A DNA stretch of 64,000 bases from contig NZ_JALKCH010000005.1 in NCBI RefSeq assembly GCF_023016805.1, positions 248,001 to 312,000 on the forward strand. The letters are read 5' to 3'. This DNA is from Ancylobacter crimeensis. Lineage in GTDB: Bacteria > Pseudomonadota > Alphaproteobacteria > Rhizobiales > Xanthobacteraceae. The notes beneath the pieces are model-generated. The model ran no database searches. It saw only the letters and a program-made list of their open reading frames with translations, and was not told the DNA's origin. Positions 26,086 through 35,328 of this stretch are shown here, piece after piece (position 1 is the first letter of the stretch; each line of letters opens with the position of its first letter). The translations under genes and the position numbers were made by a program.

Positions 26086-26204
26086 TCCGGCGTCCTTGGG
26101 CACATGAGGTGGCAGCGGGCGGGAGCGTTTCTTAAGACCACGCGCCGGACCGGACGGCAATCGGCCGCGCACAGGCAGAAGGGCGCGGCGATCGGATAAG
26201 AATA

Positions 26205-26233
26205 AGGCCGGCGCGCAAGAGCGTCGCCGGCCT
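26205..26233 (-). terminator. Probable terminator of cycM
   Basis: A 9-bp perfect stem (AGGCCGGCG/CGCCGGCCT, 11-nt loop) 48 bp past the cycM stop. Read leftward, the stem is followed by a U-rich stretch (TTATTCTTATCC), as expected for a rho-independent terminator of the leftward gene. Confidence 0.6.
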
Positions 26234-26280
26234 GACGTGATCGTGAAACGTTACGGCATCTAACGGAATGCGCCGCGCCC

Positions 26281-26886
26281 TCACGGGGTCGCGGGCTTCT
26301 CCGCGGGCTTCTCGCCGGCGGGGGCGGCTGCTGGCGCGGCTGCTCCTGGCGCCGGTAGCGGCTGCGGGCTGTGCGAAAGCGTATTAAGATAGACGATCAC
26401 ATCGGCCCGGTCGGTCTCCTTGGCAAGGCCGGCGAAGCCCATCGCAGTGCCGGGGATGTCGCCCTTCGGGTTCTTGATGAAGTCCGAAATCTCCTGGAAC
26501 GTCCAGTTGCCGCCATGAGCCTTCAGTGCGGCGGAATAGGCAAAGCCCGGTGCGCTGGCCACCGGTCGGCCGATCACGCCGAACAGGTCGGGGCCAACCT
26601 TGGGGCCGGCGCCTTCCTCGAAATTGTGGCAGGCGGCGCACTTCTTGGCGACCGTGGCGCCGCGCTCGGCGCTCGCCTTGGCCAGCAGCTCGGCGATCGG
26701 CACGTCGGCGGTCGCGGCCTGCGCCTCGCCGGAGCCCCCCGAGCTTTCCTGCACCGCGATCTCGTAGCCGGGCTTCTCGGCGTGGTGGGGCGAGAAGATG
26801 ATGTCGGAGAGGACACTCAGTCCGAGCGTGAAGGTAAGCGTGCCGAGAATGGCACCGGCGATCTTGTTCAGCTCGAAGCTGTCCAT
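26281..26886 (-). CDS. cycM: Membrane-anchored cytochrome c (CycM type)
   Basis: A 201-aa class I cytochrome c. The N-terminus MDSFELNKIAGAILGTLTF is an uncleaved membrane anchor like that of rhizobial CycM. The heme motif KKCAACH lies near residue 96 and the likely axial methionine in GTAMGFAG. The C-terminus is an Ala/Pro-rich tail. CycM carries electrons from the bc1 complex to aa3-type cytochrome oxidase on the periplasmic face. The start at 26886 is chosen by similarity to CycM; an upstream ATG at 26919 would add 11 residues. The gene is divergent from pheA. Confidence 0.92.
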   Translation of the reverse strand: MDSFELNKIAGAILGTLTFTLGLSVLSDIIFSPHHAEKPGYEIAVQESSGGSGEAQAATADVPIAELLAKASAERGATVAKKCAACHNFEEGAGPKVGPDLFGVIGRPVASAPGFAYSAALKAHGGNWTFQEISDFIKNPKGDIPGTAMGFAGLAKETDRADVIVYLNTLSHSPQPLPAPGAAAPAAAPAGEKPAEKPATP

Positions 26887-26998
26887 CGAAATTCCGCTCC
26901 CTGATCCGTGCTCGCTCACGCTCCGGCAGCTTCGCGATCACATCGCGCCAATCTGGCGCGCCTTTCCGGCGGCCAATGGCCGTTTGGAACTAATCATT

Positions 26999-27026
26999 TT
27001 GACCGTAGGCCCGCAACCCGTATAAG
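26999..27026 (+). promoter_or_regulatory. Sigma-70-like promoter upstream of pheA
   Basis: TTGACC, 16-bp spacer, TATAAG, a close match to the housekeeping consensus and pointing toward pheA. Transcription would start near 27033, leaving a leader of about 285 nt before the pheA ATG. Confidence 0.55.
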
Positions 27027-27058
27027 CCCCGCGCGCATGGGGGGTTCTGGCGCCCGCG

Positions 27059-27127
27059 ATGCCGCTCAGCCATGGCGCCGGCATCGGCTTGCGACCCGGC
27101 AAGGGCGGCGTTCCGCGGTTTTTTTGA
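27059..27127 (+). CDS. Possible pheA leader peptide (22 codons)
   Basis: A short frame MPLSHGAGIGLRPGKGGVPRFF followed by TGA, beginning about 26 bases after the predicted transcription start. Two Phe codons immediately before the stop are suggestive of ribosome-mediated attenuation. There is no good ribosome binding site, and I could not identify a clear terminator/antiterminator pair after it (only a 6-bp GC stem CGGCGG/CCGCCG). This is a weak candidate. Confidence 0.2.
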   Translation: MPLSHGAGIGLRPGKGGVPRFF

Positions 27128-27317
27128 GCTCTTCGCAGGTACGGGCTCTCCCGCAGCGGAAGGGCCGGCCGGCGGCAGGCCGCCGCTGCATGGGCGAAAA
27201 GACGTCGAGGCGCGGCGTTCGGTCGCGGGAAAGCCGGCCGTGCCGGTGCGACGGAAACACCAAGAGACGCAAGGCCGCCGGGCCGATTCGAGGCCGGCGC
27301 AGGCAAGGACGGACGAG

Positions 27318-28172
27318 ATGACGAGGCGCAACTCCATCGTGTTCCAGGGCGAGCCCGGAGCCAATTCGCACATCGCCTGCCGGGAGGCCTATCCCGACAT
27401 GGAGCCGGTGCCCTGCGCCACCTTCGAGGACGCCTTCGCCGCCCTGCAGAACGGGGAAGCCGACCTCGGCATGATCCCGATCGAGAACTCGGTGGCCGGC
27501 CGCGTCGCCGACATCCATCATCTGATGCCGACTTCGGGCCTCAACATCATCGGCGAGTATTTCCTGCCGCTCAGCCACCAGCTCGCGGCGGTGAAGGGCG
27601 CGAGCCTCGCCACGGTGAAGAGCGTGCAGAGCCATGTGATGGCGCTCGGCCAGTGCCGCAACATCATCCGCAAGCTGGGCCTCACCGCCATCGTGGGCGC
27701 CGACACGGCGGGCTCGGCGCGCGAGATCGCGGAGGCCGGCGACCCGACGCGCGGCGCGATCTGCCCGCGCCTCGCCGCCGAGATCTACGGGCTCGACATC
27801 ATCGCCGAGAACATCGAGGACGAGGCTCACAACACCACGCGCTTTCTCGTGCTGGCGCGCGAGGCGGACTGGGCGCCGCTCGACAGCGGCCCGACCATGA
27901 CGACCTTCGTGTTCCGCGTGCGCAACGTGCCGGCCGCGCTCTACAAGGCGATGGGCGGCTTCGCCACCAATGGCGTGAACATGACCAAGCTGGAATCCTA
28001 CCAGCTCGACGGCGCTTTCCAGGCAACGCAGTTCTATGCCGACGTCGAGGGCCACCCCGACCAGCCGGCCTTGCGTTTCGCCCTCGAGGAACTGGCCTTC
28101 TTCTCCAAGGAGCTGCGCATCCTTGGCGTCTATCCCTGCCACAGCTACCGGCTGGCGTTGCCGCGCGACTGA
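27318..28172 (+). CDS. pheA: Prephenate dehydratase
   Basis: A 284-aa monofunctional prephenate dehydratase. The catalytic domain (about 5-185) contains GEPGANSHIA, IENSVAGRV and HNTTRFLVL with the conserved Thr-Arg-Phe. A C-terminal ACT domain (about 198-275) with TMTTFVFRVRN and KLESYQLDG binds phenylalanine for feedback inhibition. It converts prephenate to phenylpyruvate in phenylalanine synthesis. There is no chorismate mutase domain, as is usual in alphaproteobacteria. The ATG at 27318 aligns with family N-termini. Confidence 0.95.
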   Translation: MTRRNSIVFQGEPGANSHIACREAYPDMEPVPCATFEDAFAALQNGEADLGMIPIENSVAGRVADIHHLMPTSGLNIIGEYFLPLSHQLAAVKGASLATVKSVQSHVMALGQCRNIIRKLGLTAIVGADTAGSAREIAEAGDPTRGAICPRLAAEIYGLDIIAENIEDEAHNTTRFLVLAREADWAPLDSGPTMTTFVFRVRNVPAALYKAMGGFATNGVNMTKLESYQLDGAFQATQFYADVEGHPDQPALRFALEELAFFSKELRILGVYPCHSYRLALPRD

Positions 28173-28214
28173 ACGGCAGCCTTTTCCGAACCGCTGCCCC
28201 TTCGCGTTCAACGA

Positions 28215-28239
28215 AACGGCCGGGCACTGCCCGGCCGTT
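28215..28239. terminator. Hairpin between convergent pheA and fabI
   Basis: An 11-bp perfect stem (AACGGCCGGGC/GCCCGGCCGTT, 3-nt loop) 42 bases after pheA and 25 bases beyond the fabI stop. It lacks a U-run in both directions, so termination may depend on other factors. Confidence 0.55.
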
Positions 28240-28264
28240 CTGCATCAGGGGTGCGGGATGCCCG

Positions 28265-29104
28265 TCAGGCGGCGGCGACGGGGCCGTCCGTGAGGGGCGC
28301 CTCAGCGTCTTCCATCGTCTTCAGCGCGTCGGGATGCGGCATGGAGATGATGTTGTAGCCGGAATCGACGAAATGCACCTCGCCGGTGACCCCGGTGGAC
28401 AGGTCGGAAGTGAGGTAGAGCGCGGCGCCGCCGACCTCGTCGAGGGTCACGGTCCGGCGCAGCGGGGCGTGGCGCTTCTGGTAGTTGAACATGAGGCGCG
28501 CATCGGCGATGCCCGCGCCGGCCAGCGTGCGGATCGGGCCGGCGGAGATCGCGTTCACGCGGATGCCTTGCGGGCCGTAATCGGCGGCGAGGTAGCGCAC
28601 GCTGGCTTCCAGCGCGGCTTTGGCGACGCCCATCACATTGTAGTTCGGCATCACCCGCGTGGAGCCGCCATAGGTGAGCGTGATCAGCGAGCCGCCATCG
28701 GGCATGATCGCCGCCGCGCGTTTGGCGAGCTCGGTGAAGGAGAAGCAGGAGATCACCATGGTGCGGGTGAAGTTCGCCCGCGTGGTGTCGGCATAGCGGC
28801 CCTTCAGCTCGTTCTTGTCGGAAAAGCCGATGGCGTGGACCAGGAAGTCGATCGAGCCCCACTTTTCGGCGAGCTGGGCGAAGAGGGCATCGACGGACTC
28901 GAGATCCTCGACGTCGCAGGGCAGCACGGTGTCGCTGCCGAGGCTTTCCGCCAGCGGCTTGACCCGGCGGCCGAGCGCCTCGCCCTGATAGGTGAAGGCC
29001 AGCTCGGCGCCCTGCGCGGCCAGCGTCTTGGCGATGCCCCAGGCGATGGAGTGGTCATTGGCGACGCCCATCACCACGCCGCGCTTGCCGTTCATGAGAC
29101 TCAT
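28265..29104 (-). CDS. fabI: Enoyl-[acyl-carrier-protein] reductase (second FabI copy)
   Basis: A 279-aa FabI with [14 protein letters not shown] and the active-site segment [18 protein letters not shown]. It is clearly paralogous to the copy at 11634-12461 but differs around the active site (GGSTRVMP instead of YGAEKWMP) and in the C-terminal tail. It is the third gene of the leftward fabA-fabB-fabI unit, 44 bp after fabB, with GGAAGGAA before the ATG. That linkage suggests a role in finishing elongation on the unsaturated branch. A start 16 codons upstream is possible but unlikely. Confidence 0.95.
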   Translation of the reverse strand: MSLMNGKRGVVMGVANDHSIAWGIAKTLAAQGAELAFTYQGEALGRRVKPLAESLGSDTVLPCDVEDLESVDALFAQLAEKWGSIDFLVHAIGFSDKNELKGRYADTTRANFTRTMVISCFSFTELAKRAAAIMPDGGSLITLTYGGSTRVMPNYNVMGVAKAALEASVRYLAADYGPQGIRVNAISAGPIRTLAGAGIADARLMFNYQKRHAPLRRTVTLDEVGGAALYLTSDLSTGVTGEVHFVDSGYNIISMPHPDALKTMEDAEAPLTDGPVAAA

Positions 29105-29148
29105 GGCCGTTCCTTCCCCGACGGGGTGCTGTTGGCTGGCGCGCGCGA

Positions 29149-30369
29149 TCACGCGTCGGGATGCTGGAGCACGAGCACGGCATTGGCCCCGCCGAAGCCG
29201 AAGCCGTTCGACAGCACGCGGCCGAGATGCACGTTGTCCGCCCGCTCGCGCAGGATCGGCATGTCGGCGAAGGCCGGGTCGATCTCCTCGATATGCGCGC
29301 TCGCGGAGATGAAGCCGTTCTGCATCATCAGGATGGAGTAGATCGCCTCGTGCACGCCGGTGGCGCCCTGCGAGTGGCCGGTGAGCGACTTGGTGGCGGA
29401 GATGGGCGGGCAGTCGGCGCCGAACACCGCGCGGATCGCCTCGATCTCCTTGAGGTCGCCGACCGGGGTCGAGGTGGCGTGCGGGTTGATGTAGTCGATC
29501 GGACCCTTCACGCCGGCCATGGCGAGGCGCATCGCCCGTGCCGCGCCCTCGCCGGAGGGGGCGACCATGTCGGAGCCGTCGGAGGAGGTGCCGTAGCCGA
29601 CGATCTCGGCATAGATCCGAGCGCCGCGGGCCTTTGCGTGCTCCAGCTCCTCCAGCACGAGGACGCCCGCGCCGCCGGAGATCACGAAGCCGTCGCGGTT
29701 CTTGTCATAGGGGCGGGAAGCGACGGCGGGGCGGTCGTTATAGTCCGAGGACATCGCGCCCATGGCGTCGAACAGGCAGGAGAGCGTCCAGTCCAGATCC
29801 TCGCAGCCGCCGGCGAAGACGATGTCCTGCTTGCCGTACTGGATCAGCTCGGCCGCGTTGCCGATGCAGATATTGGTGGTCGCGCAGGCCGCCGAGATCG
29901 AATAGCTCGCGCCCTTGATCTTGAACCAGGTGGAGAGCGTGGCCGAGGCGGTCGAGCTCATCGCCTTGGGCACGGCGAAGGGGCCGACGCGCTTGGGGCT
30001 GTTGTTCTTGCGCGTGATGTCGGCGGCTTCGACGATGGTGCGGGTGGAGGAGCCGCCCGAGCCCATCACGAGGCCGGTGCGCTCGTTGGAGATCTCGTTC
30101 TCCTCCAGGCCGGAATCGCGGATGGCCTGTTCCATCGCGACATGGTTCCAGGCGGTGCCGCCGCCGTGGAAGCGCATGGCGCGGCGATCGACGATCTCGC
30201 TGGCGTCGAGCTGCGGGGCGCCGTGGACCTGGCTGCGGAAGCCGAGTTCGGCATAGCGGTCGGCGCGGGTGATGCCGCTCTTGCCCTCGCGCAGGGAGGC
30301 GAGAACCTCCTGCGTGGAGTTGCCGATCGACGAGACGATGCCCATACCGGTGACGACGACGCGGCGCAT
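29149..30369 (-). CDS. fabB: 3-oxoacyl-[acyl-carrier-protein] synthase I
   Basis: A 406-aa KAS I. The Cys-His-His triad is visible: nucleophile cysteine in [14 protein letters not shown], histidine in [11 protein letters not shown] and histidine in [14 protein letters not shown]. FabB extends cis-unsaturated acyl-ACP made by FabA, so it is needed for unsaturated fatty acids. The start at [10 protein letters not shown] follows GGAAAGGAAG and is the usual N-terminus. The frame continues open upstream into the fabA-fabB spacer, without similarity. Confidence 0.96.
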   Translation of the reverse strand: MRRVVVTGMGIVSSIGNSTQEVLASLREGKSGITRADRYAELGFRSQVHGAPQLDASEIVDRRAMRFHGGGTAWNHVAMEQAIRDSGLEENEISNERTGLVMGSGGSSTRTIVEAADITRKNNSPKRVGPFAVPKAMSSTASATLSTWFKIKGASYSISAACATTNICIGNAAELIQYGKQDIVFAGGCEDLDWTLSCLFDAMGAMSSDYNDRPAVASRPYDKNRDGFVISGGAGVLVLEELEHAKARGARIYAEIVGYGTSSDGSDMVAPSGEGAARAMRLAMAGVKGPIDYINPHATSTPVGDLKEIEAIRAVFGADCPPISATKSLTGHSQGATGVHEAIYSILMMQNGFISASAHIEEIDPAFADMPILRERADNVHLGRVLSNGFGFGGANAVLVLQHPDA

Positions 30370-30565
30370 AGGCTTCCTTTCCTTAAGCACAGGGCTCCGA
30401 CGGGGGGATGCACGATCCCGCCGCTGCCGGGTCCCGCCTGAACGGGGACGCCCCCGGCAGATGGCACCGGGAGCCGGACTGCACAAGGCCGCAAGGCCCG
30501 TGCCGCGGCGCCGGCGGGCGCCGGATGGTGCGGGCCGTGCGGCGGGAGCCGCGCCGGCCGGAATG

Positions 30566-31072
30566 TCAGGTCTGGAACAGGCCGACCTTGAGGTCGCTGG
30601 CGCGGTAGATCACCTCGCCATCGGCCTCCAGCCAGCCATCGGCGATGCCGAGCACCAGCTTGGAGCGCATCACGCGCTTGAAGTCGATGCCGTACACCAC
30701 TTTCTTCATGGTCGGCAGCACCTGGCCCGTGAACTTCAGCTCGCCGAGGCCGAGCGCGCGCCCGCGGCCCGCGGCGCCGAGCCAGCCGAGATGGAAGCCG
30801 ACGAGCTGCCACATGGCGTCGAGGCCGAGGCAGCCGGGCATCACCGGGTCGCCCTGGAAGTGGACCGGGAAGAACCAGAGGTCCGGCTTCACGTCGAGCT
30901 CCGCCCGCACATGGCCCTTGCCGTGCGGGCCGCCATTGTCCGAGATCTCGGTGATGCGGTCGAACATCAGCATGGGCGGCAGCGGCAGCTGCGCATTGCC
31001 CGGTCCGAAGAGTTCGCCCCGTCCGCAGGCGAGGAGATCCTCATATTCAAAGCTCGACCGACGCTCGACCAT
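30566..31072 (-). CDS. fabA: 3-hydroxydecanoyl-[acyl-carrier-protein] dehydratase/isomerase
   Basis: A 168-aa FabA of normal length. The hot-dog active site is in [21 protein letters not shown], giving the catalytic His and Asp. It dehydrates 3-hydroxydecanoyl-ACP and isomerises the product to cis-3-decenoyl-ACP, which starts unsaturated fatty acid synthesis. The start [19 protein letters not shown] fits rhizobial FabA N-termini; an ATG at 31099 would add 9 residues and has no better ribosome binding site. It is the first gene of fabA-fabB-fabI and is divergent from irr. Confidence 0.94.
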   Translation of the reverse strand: MVERRSSFEYEDLLACGRGELFGPGNAQLPLPPMLMFDRITEISDNGGPHGKGHVRAELDVKPDLWFFPVHFQGDPVMPGCLGLDAMWQLVGFHLGWLGAAGRGRALGLGELKFTGQVLPTMKKVVYGIDFKRVMRSKLVLGIADGWLEADGEVIYRASDLKVGLFQT

Positions 31073-31489
31073 CTTCCCTACGTCACTTTCGTATTTCATC
31101 GCCGGGCACCGCGGGTCATCACCGACCGGGCCGGGCGGCTCATGCCGGCCGCAGCGCTTCCTAACACAGGCCCCCCCGTGCTCAAAGCAGGCTTGCGTAA
31201 GCCCCGCCGGGGACGGCGTGTCAAGTCCGGAAGGGCCGGGACGGCGTGGGCGCGCACCTTCATACGGGGCGATCCGTACTCCCCGAAGGTCAGGAGATTG
31301 GAAACATTCCTGTTTAGTCCCGTTCGACTTGCGGCAGGGGAAGGGGCCGGGATAATATGCCAGCGAACATGACGCCTGCCCGACGCTTTGGCGAAAGGAC
31401 ATGGCGTAACTATATGATAGGACGTCACGACGTCGGATGCCCTCGCGGACGCCGAGACGCGTGACGGTGGCCTGATCCCGGAATGTGAA
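31073..31489. promoter_or_regulatory. Divergent fabA/irr control region
   Basis: About 420 bp without a credible gene. Rightward candidates for an irr promoter are TTGGCG-N17-TATATG (31388-31416) and TTGCGG-N18-TAATAT (31329-31358). The clear AT-rich stretch around 31409-31418 stands out in this GC-rich sequence. I did not find a convincing iron-control element (TTTAGAA-type palindrome). No leftward promoter for fabA could be fixed. Confidence 0.4.
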
Positions 31490-32020
31490 ATGAGCGAGAC
31501 TGTTCGGACCGTGCAGATGGCGATCCCGCGTATGGTCGTCGATGATCAGGAGCCCGTGCTTCCGATCGCGCGGCTGCGCGACTCGGCCGGCACCAGCCGT
31601 ACCGGCTGCCCCTTCCATGACGTGCGGCACATGCTGCGTGACGTCGGCTTGCGTCCCACCCGCCAGCGCCTCGCGCTCGGCTGGCTGCTCTTCGCCAAGG
31701 GTGACCGCCACGTCTCCGCTGAAATTCTGCACGAGGAAGCCATCAAGGCGCGCTTCCCGGTTTCGCTGGCCACCGTCTACAACACGCTGCACCAGTTCAC
31801 CGAAGTCGGGCTGCTGCGGGAGCTGGCGGTGGACGGGTCGAAGACCTACTTCGACACCAACCCCTCCGATCACCATCATTTCTTCGTCGAGGGCGAGAAC
31901 AACCTCGTCGACATTCCGAGCACGGCGGTCGAGGTGGAGCGCGTGCCGGAGGCGCCCGAAGGTTACGAGATCGCCCGCGTCGACGTCGTGGTGCGCCTGC
32001 GCCCCAAGCGCCGGTCCTGA
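31490..32020 (+). CDS. irr: Iron response regulator Irr (Fur family)
   Basis: A 176-aa Fur-family regulator with Irr hallmarks. A heme regulatory motif GCPF sits at residues 39-42 (Cys40-Pro41). The DNA-binding domain includes [15 protein letters not shown] and [10 protein letters not shown]. The histidine cluster HHH at 128-130 is the second heme-binding site in rhizobial Irr. Irr accumulates under iron limitation, represses heme synthesis and iron-storage genes and activates uptake, and is inactivated on heme binding. The N-terminal extension of about 38 residues before the motif resembles other Irr proteins. The ribosome binding site is weak, so the start could also be Met10 or Met15. Confidence 0.95.
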   Translation: MSETVRTVQMAIPRMVVDDQEPVLPIARLRDSAGTSRTGCPFHDVRHMLRDVGLRPTRQRLALGWLLFAKGDRHVSAEILHEEAIKARFPVSLATVYNTLHQFTEVGLLRELAVDGSKTYFDTNPSDHHHFFVEGENNLVDIPSTAVEVERVPEAPEGYEIARVDVVVRLRPKRRS

Positions 32021-32080
32021 GCACGCCGGGCCTGAGAGGGCTGCGTCCTGAGGGCTGCGGAACGCCGCTTTCGCGATCAC

Positions 32081-32118
32081 ATGAAAAAGGGCCGGTCGAA
32101 GGACCGGCCCTTTTTCAT
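32081..32118. terminator. Bidirectional rho-independent terminator
   Basis: A perfect 17-bp inverted repeat (arms 32081-32097 and 32102-32118, loop of 4) with GGGCCGGTC/GACCGGCCC core, flanked by AAAAA and TTTTT. It ends irr rightward and the SH3 gene leftward. Confidence 0.93.
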
Positions 32119-32151
32119 TCGCCATTCGCTCCATGAGGCGATGGCGCGTCC

Positions 32152-32802
32152 TCAGTCCACCTTCTCGCCGGGATAGACGCCCCACAGCTTTTCCTGCTGG
32201 ATGAAGCCGTCGAAGCCGTCGCCGAAGAAGCGGCACCATTGGCCGTCGCAATCCTTGATGTTGCCGAGCACGCCGGATTCGAGCCGCGCCTTCACGTCCG
32301 AATCGCCGCTGCGCCGCGCGTGCAGCGAAACCGGGCCGTCCTTCTTCAGCCATGAGCCGACCAGCGCGGTGCGCCGGCTCGATAGCATGGCATGGTAGAT
32401 CCAGCCTTCCGCGCCTTCCGAATCGCGGATGCGGCGCCAGTTCTCGAATTCCGCGGTGATCTCGACCGGCAGGCCGGCGCGGGTGAAGACCCATGCCACG
32501 TCGTGATCCTTGGTCGGACCGCCGCGCACATTCACCTTGTCGGCCTTCAGACTGACGAATCGCGGAATCGGCTGGCCGCTTTCCTTACCGGTCTGCCGCC
32601 CGTCGGCGGCGGCAGCGCCTGCGTCCTGCGCGTGGGCGGGCGAGGCGATGAAGCTGCCCTCGGTCAGCGCCGCGGCCGAGACGACCAGCGCGAGCGCGCC
32701 GAGGCCGAGCAGGAGTTGGCGGGGCCGCGCGAAGGCGCGACGGGCGGCCGGCTTCCCATGGAAAGAGAAAAGGTGCCCCTGTCGGCGCCTGTCGTCGCGC
32801 AT
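32152..32802 (-). CDS. Exported SH3-domain protein
   Basis: A 216-aa protein with a membrane-type N-terminus ([17 protein letters not shown]) and probable cleavage after AHAQ. The mature part has two bacterial SH3-like repeats: [20 protein letters not shown] ... GWIYHAMLS, then [20 protein letters not shown] with [11 protein letters not shown]. Such domains usually bind peptidoglycan or mediate protein contact in the periplasm. The ATG at 32802 has GGAAG about 9 bases upstream; starts at 32811 and a GTG at 32862 are alternatives. The gene is read leftward toward the shared terminator. Confidence 0.82.
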   Translation of the reverse strand: MRDDRRRQGHLFSFHGKPAARRAFARPRQLLLGLGALALVVSAAALTEGSFIASPAHAQDAGAAAADGRQTGKESGQPIPRFVSLKADKVNVRGGPTKDHDVAWVFTRAGLPVEITAEFENWRRIRDSEGAEGWIYHAMLSSRRTALVGSWLKKDGPVSLHARRSGDSDVKARLESGVLGNIKDCDGQWCRFFGDGFDGFIQQEKLWGVYPGEKVD

Positions 32803-33000
32803 CGTCTGCATCTTCCGTCGTCCAGGCGAAGGGGGCGCGACCGTCGGAACCGGGCCCGCCACGGCGCATGGCCGCGGCGTTTATGCCCGGTTTTGTCTTT
32901 CCCCAACCCGTCTGGTAATGAACCCCGGTCTCGGCGCGAGTGTGATGGCTCGCGGTTAACGGGACCTTGATTGCCGATGGGGAAGGCGACGGGGAAAAAC

Positions 33001-34002
33001 ATGGCCCGCAAGAAGCCGCTGGTGGTCGTCACGCGCAAGCTCCCCGACACCATAGAGACCCGGATGCGCGAATTGTTCGACGCCCGGCTCAATGTCGAGG
33101 ATACGCCGCTCTCGCAAGCGCAGCTTGCCGAGGCGGTCGCGGTTGCGGATGTGCTGGTACCGGCGATCACCGATCGCATCGATGCCGAGGTGCTGGCCTC
33201 GGCCGGTCCCAACTTCAAGCTGATCGCCAATTTCGGCAATGGCGTCGACCATATCGACGTCGCCGCCGCCATGGCGCGGGGCATCACCGTCACCAATACG
33301 CGCGGCGTCCTGACCGAGGACACCGCCGACATGACGATGGCGCTCATCCTCGCCGTGCCGCGCCGCCTCACCGAGGGTGCCGCGATCCTGACACAGGATG
33401 ACGGTTTCTGGCCCGGCTGGTCGCCCACCTGGATGCTCGGCCACCGCATCTGGGGAAAACGGCTCGGCATCATCGGCATGGGCCGCATCGGTCAGGCGGT
33501 GGCGCGGCGGGCGCGTGCCTTCGGCCTGCAGATCCATTACCACAACCGCCACCCTTTGCCGCCGCAGGTGGAGGAGGAACTCGAGGCAACCTACTGGGAC
33601 AGCCTCGACCAGATGCTGGCGCGGATGGACATCCTCTCCGTCAACTGCCCGCACACGCCGGCGACCTATCACCTGCTCTCTGCCCGCCGGCTGAAGCTGG
33701 TGCGGCGCGACGCCTATATCGTCAACACCGCGCGCGGCGAGGTGATCGACGAGAGCGCGCTCGCCCGGATGATCGAGACCGGCGAGCTTGCGGGTGCGGG
33801 GCTCGACGTGTTCGAGCGCGAGCCGGCGGTGAGCCCGAAGCTGCTCAAGCTGGCCCGCGCCGGCAAGGTGGTGCTGCTGCCGCATATGGGCTCGGCCACC
33901 GTCGAGGCACGCATCGAGACCGGCGAGAAGGTCATCGTCAACATCCAGGCCTTCATGGACGGCCACCGCCCGCCGGACCGAGTGCTGGCGGCGATGCTCT
34001 GA
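33001..34002 (+). CDS. D-isomer-specific 2-hydroxyacid dehydrogenase (glyoxylate reductase-like)
   Basis: A 333-aa NAD(P)-dependent dehydrogenase. The cofactor motif is GMGRIGQAVARRA, and catalytic residues are the Arg of NTARGEVID, Glu of DVFEREP and His of LLPHMGSAT. Full length and the ANFGNGVDHID segment match the GyaR/GhrB glyoxylate/hydroxypyruvate reductase group rather than GhrA. It is thus the second glyoxylate-reductase-like enzyme in the window. The ATG at 33001 follows a GGGG-A run; an in-frame TTG 30 bases upstream is unlikely. Confidence 0.9.
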   Translation: MARKKPLVVVTRKLPDTIETRMRELFDARLNVEDTPLSQAQLAEAVAVADVLVPAITDRIDAEVLASAGPNFKLIANFGNGVDHIDVAAAMARGITVTNTRGVLTEDTADMTMALILAVPRRLTEGAAILTQDDGFWPGWSPTWMLGHRIWGKRLGIIGMGRIGQAVARRARAFGLQIHYHNRHPLPPQVEEELEATYWDSLDQMLARMDILSVNCPHTPATYHLLSARRLKLVRRDAYIVNTARGEVIDESALARMIETGELAGAGLDVFEREPAVSPKLLKLARAGKVVLLPHMGSATVEARIETGEKVIVNIQAFMDGHRPPDRVLAAML

Positions 34003-34134
34003 GGTCGGCCGGACCGGGCGTGCCGGGCCTGCCGCACGAATCACGTGTGCCGGCTGTGTCCCCGCCGCCACAGCACAAAATCGGCGGCGTGATAGGGTGG
34101 CGCCGGTCCAGTTTTATGGGGGCGGGCCCTTTCG

Positions 34135-35328
34135 ATGGTTCCTGCGTTCGTGCGCCGGCTGCGTGCCGGCCTTCTTCTCGTATGCGTGCTCACGCTGACG
34201 GCGTGCGCCGCCTTGCCCCGCATTCCTTACACGGCCGAGGATGCCTCGCTGGGCGATCCCATGGGCATTCCGGGCGTGCGCATCTGGGCCGACGCCTCCA
34301 TTGCCGAACTCCGGCCGATGCTCGCGCGCCTGCGCGACAAACAGCAAAGGGCGGGCATCAACGACTACAATATTCTGGCGATTTCCGGCGGCGGGCAGGA
34401 CGGCGCCTATGGCGCGGGATTGCTGAACGGCTGGACCCGATCCGGCAAGAGGCCGGATTTCGCCATCGTCAGCGGCGTGTCGACCGGCGCCCTGATCGCG
34501 CCCTTCGCCTTTCTCGGCCCGAGCTATGACGAGAAGCTGAGGAAGGTTTATACCGAGACATCGGCCAGCGACATCATCACCGGCAATCCGATCACGGGGT
34601 TCTTCGGCGAAGGCCTGTTCCGCACCGATCCGCTGCGCGAGATGGTGGCGCGCTATTGCGACTGGGAGATGCTGCGCGCGATCGCCGAGCAGCACCGCGC
34701 CGGCCGGCGCCTCTATGTGCTCACCACCAATCTCGACGCCCAGCGACCCGTGATGTGGAACATGGGTGCCATCGCCGACAGCGGCAATCCGCGGGCGCTG
34801 GAGCTGTTCCGCGACGTGCTGGTGGGTTCGGCAAGCATTCCGGGCGCCTTCTCCCCGATGATGATCGAGACCGAGCGCGACGGCCGCCGCTTCGAGGAGA
34901 TGCATGTCGACGGCGCCACCACCATGCAGGTTCTCACGGTGCCGACCAAGGTGGTGGCGGCCGAAAGCGGCGCTTTCGTCCATAATGGGCGGCGCGGCTA
35001 CTACATCCTGCTGAACAAGAAGTTCGTGCCGGAATTCGAGCTGTCCAAGCGCTCGACGCTACGCATCGCGGTGCGGGCCTTCGACACGCTGATGAAGTCG
35101 GACACCAACGGCACCGTCCTCGACGCCTACACCTTCAGCCGCCGTTTCAACTACACGTTCAATCTCGGCTTCATCCCGGAGAGCTTCGACAAGACGCCGG
35201 ATTCGGTATTCGACCGCACCTATATGAACGCTCTGTTCGACCTCGGCTACGAGGCCGGGCTGAAGGGCGGCAACTGGTACAGCGCACCGCCGGGGTTGTA
35301 TGAGGAGGCCGGGCCTCAGCGCCGGTAG
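34135..35328 (+). CDS. Patatin-like phospholipase, lipoprotein
   Basis: A 397-aa protein with a signal sequence and lipobox (LTLTAC, Cys23), so probably anchored to a membrane in the periplasm or outer membrane. The patatin fold is marked by the oxyanion segment SGGGQDGAYGAG, the nucleophile serine in GVSTGAL and the catalytic aspartate in VDGATT. The family hydrolyses acyl esters of lipids. Its substrate and target are not known. The 3' end overlaps the convergent ThiF/MoeB-type gene by 13 bp. Confidence 0.9.
   Translation: MVPAFVRRLRAGLLLVCVLTLTACAALPRIPYTAEDASLGDPMGIPGVRIWADASIAELRPMLARLRDKQQRAGINDYNILAISGGGQDGAYGAGLLNGWTRSGKRPDFAIVSGVSTGALIAPFAFLGPSYDEKLRKVYTETSASDIITGNPITGFFGEGLFRTDPLREMVARYCDWEMLRAIAEQHRAGRRLYVLTTNLDAQRPVMWNMGAIADSGNPRALELFRDVLVGSASIPGAFSPMMIETERDGRRFEEMHVDGATTMQVLTVPTKVVAAESGAFVHNGRRGYYILLNKKFVPEFELSKRSTLRIAVRAFDTLMKSDTNGTVLDAYTFSRRFNYTFNLGFIPESFDKTPDSVFDRTYMNALFDLGYEAGLKGGNWYSAPPGLYEEAGPQRR

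Larger units (their letters stand above)
26887..27317. other. Divergent cycM/pheA intergenic region
   Basis: About 430 bp without a supported protein gene. It holds a good sigma-70-like promoter for the rightward gene, a short possible leader peptide ending in two Phe codons, and GC-rich inverted repeats around 27160-27190. The frame upstream of pheA is open for 82 codons but has no recognisable similarity and no strong start. Confidence 0.6.

Noticed and set aside
24202-26199. 665-aa open frame opposite the first YejA-like gene
   Set aside because: Antisense shadow with no family similarity; the reverse strand encodes a full solute-binding protein.
27072-27317. 82-codon in-frame extension of pheA with several Phe codons
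   Set aside because: It has no stop before pheA, no ribosome binding site and no similarity; prephenate dehydratases start at the position of ATG 27318.
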